Assembly: GCF_020782875.1 (NCBI RefSeq)
Contig: NZ_JAJGBN010000002.1
Coordinates: 434,001 to 498,000 of the forward strand
DNA length: 64,000 nt
Source: Allomuricauda sp. M10
GTDB lineage: Bacteria > Bacteroidota > Bacteroidia > Flavobacteriales > Flavobacteriaceae
Direction: 5' to 3'
Position 1 is the first letter of the stretch. The number at the start of each line of letters is the position of its first letter. Shown here piece by piece: positions 63,029 through 64,000 of the stretch. Under the pieces are notes generated by a model, which was given only the letters and a program-made list of their open reading frames with translations, was not told where the DNA came from and searched no databases. The translations under genes were made by a program, and so were the position numbers.

Positions 63029-64000
63029 TGCAGAGTGAATTTTTACATAGCAGAAAACAAAGAATCCAAGGACATTTTATGTCCGCCATTTTGGGTGTTC
63101 TTTTACTGGTGCCTTTTTCTGGAATTTCTCAAACCGACCCCAAAGTTGAAACCAAGGTGGACACCCTTGCCATCAAGATTGGGGAACAAATCCATTACAC
63201 CATCACTGTGGATGCGGATTCCACTGCAGTGGTGAATTTTCCCGAAGGACAGACTTTTTCTCCATTGGAAACCGTGAATGCCATCATTGGCGATACTATA
63301 AGAAACAAGGATCGGATTACCCTTCAACGAATCTATGCGCTCACCCAGTTTGATAGCGGTGCCTATACCATTCCTCCACAGATTGTCACCATAAACGAAC
63401 GCCAAATCTTTACCGATTCCTTCCGAGTAAAAGTGGCCGATGTTGCCGTGGATACCACCAAACAAAAAATGTACGACATCAAACCTTTGATAGAGGTTGA
63501 AAGAAGTACAGCTGATATGTGGATAACCGCCCTGATCATCCTGTTGGCACTGATTGTTATAGGCGGATTGGTCTATTGGTTCTTCATCAGAAAAAAACCG
63601 TTGACCGAAGAAGAAAAAGTGGCTTTGTTGCCCCCTTATGATCGGGCGTTGTTGGAACTCAAAAAATTGGAAAATTCCAAATACCTGATCCATGACGAAT
63701 ACAAACAATATTATTCCGAGTTGACCAATATTGTTCGGATGTACCTTGAGGAAGACGTTCATCTTTCTGCCATGGAAAGCACCACTTCGGAACTTATTAC
63801 CAAGTTGGAAATGCTTAAGGATTCCGGTGAGTTGAAATTAGGGGAAGACACGATACATCAATTCCAAAAAATATTGCAAACCGCTGATTTGGTGAAATTT
63901 GCAAAATCAAAACCCGCCACTTCCGTTGCAGAACAGGATCGAAAATTGGTGGAAGAAATTGTAGTAAAGACGCACGAGGCACTTCCAGAACCCACGGAAG
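63028..64000 (+). CDS. BatD-like membrane protein, 3' end beyond window
   Basis: I translated this from the ATG at 63028: 324 codons stay open to the window edge. A signal-like segment (SAILGVLLLVPFSGISQ, residues ~18-35) precedes a beta-rich periplasmic domain (VETKVDTLAIKIGEQIHYTITVDADSTAVVNFPEGQTFSPLE). One TM helix (ALIILLALIVIGGLVYWFF, ~residues 168-188) and a helical cytoplasmic tail follow. This is the expected third gene of the moxR-DUF58-BatD-like-VWA order in Bacteroidota. The rest of the operon (BatA, BatB, BatC) would be downstream. Confidence 0.78.
   Translation, partial: MQSEFLHSRKQRIQGHFMSAILGVLLLVPFSGISQTDPKVETKVDTLAIKIGEQIHYTITVDADSTAVVNFPEGQTFSPLETVNAIIGDTIRNKDRITLQRIYALTQFDSGAYTIPPQIVTINERQIFTDSFRVKVADVAVDTTKQKMYDIKPLIEVERSTADMWITALIILLALIVIGGLVYWFFIRKKPLTEEEKVALLPPYDRALLELKKLENSKYLIHDEYKQYYSELTNIVRMYLEEDVHLSAMESTTSELITKLEMLKDSGELKLGEDTIHQFQKILQTADLVKFAKSKPATSVAEQDRKLVEEIVVKTHEALPEPTE

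Noticed and set aside
63103-63762. 219-codon minus-strand ORF opposite the BatD-like gene
   Set aside because: The plus-strand frame continues a Bat-type operon with coupled start; the antisense frame is Phe/Gln-rich without motifs.

Overview
The window is a 64 kb chromosomal segment of a member of the Bacteroidota, most likely a marine Flavobacteriaceae in or near Muricauda/Allomuricauda. The evidence is threefold. TonB-dependent receptors have N-terminal carboxypeptidase-regulatory domains. Starts are A-rich, without Shine-Dalgarno sites, and several have TAnnTTTG -7 boxes. Gene families typical of this group are present: a DUF5689 lipoprotein, a DksA-like protein next to ileS, the start of a Bat operon, and many small SPII lipoproteins. 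The genus is inference. No rRNA, tRNA, CRISPR array, transposase or integrase was found.

Layout. 1-4.7 kb: an outer-membrane module (DUF5689 lipoprotein, TonB receptor) divergent from a secreted EEP nuclease/phosphatase. 4.8-8.0 kb: a membrane protein and a second TonB receptor. 8.2-17.2 kb: two minus-strand operons (DUF3108, tryptophan 2,3-dioxygenase, M23 peptidase, pgi; then uvrC and a patatin/beta-barrel protein), separated by a candidate small RNA. 17.6-23.4 kb: formyl-THF cyclo-ligase, lspA, a DksA-like gene and ileS. 23.6-29.8 kb: a helical lipoprotein, a heme-type TonB receptor behind recO, gdhA and a Cys/Met PLP enzyme. 29.9-38.2 kb: envelope and redox genes, ending in a run of small secreted/META-domain proteins. 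38.3-39.0 kb: a very AT-rich single-gene insert bounded by a 9-bp inverted repeat. 39-48 kb: a SulP transporter, a dioxygenase divergent from an AraC regulator, and two glycerol-3-phosphate dehydrogenases facing each other. 48-54.7 kb: CvpA, a CAP lipoprotein, 3-hydroxyanthranilate dioxygenase, an ALDH7-type dehydrogenase and an acyl-ACP desaturase. 54.8-60.9 kb: a fructokinase-amylosucrase operon, an AlbA_2 protein, a four-helix-bundle protein and two oxidoreductases. 61-64 kb: moxR-DUF58-BatD-like, running off the end.

The genes fall into small functional groups. Amylosucrase plus PfkB kinase would turn sucrose into alpha-glucan and fructose phosphate. GpsA and GlpD make and consume glycerol-3-phosphate. 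Tryptophan dioxygenase and 3-hydroxyanthranilate dioxygenase are two steps of the kynurenine route, placed 37 kb apart. The DUF5689/TonB/EEP set looks like an uptake and processing system for a phosphodiester-containing polymer.

The less expected signals are non-coding. Hairpin loci near 12.95, 43.6 and 52.0 kb each read as a U-tailed terminator on the minus strand. The first two share an exact 17-mer, which on the minus strand resembles the complement of a flavobacterial translation-initiation region. Together with the AT-rich cassette and the nuclease/TonB module, these are the best candidates for undescribed biology here.
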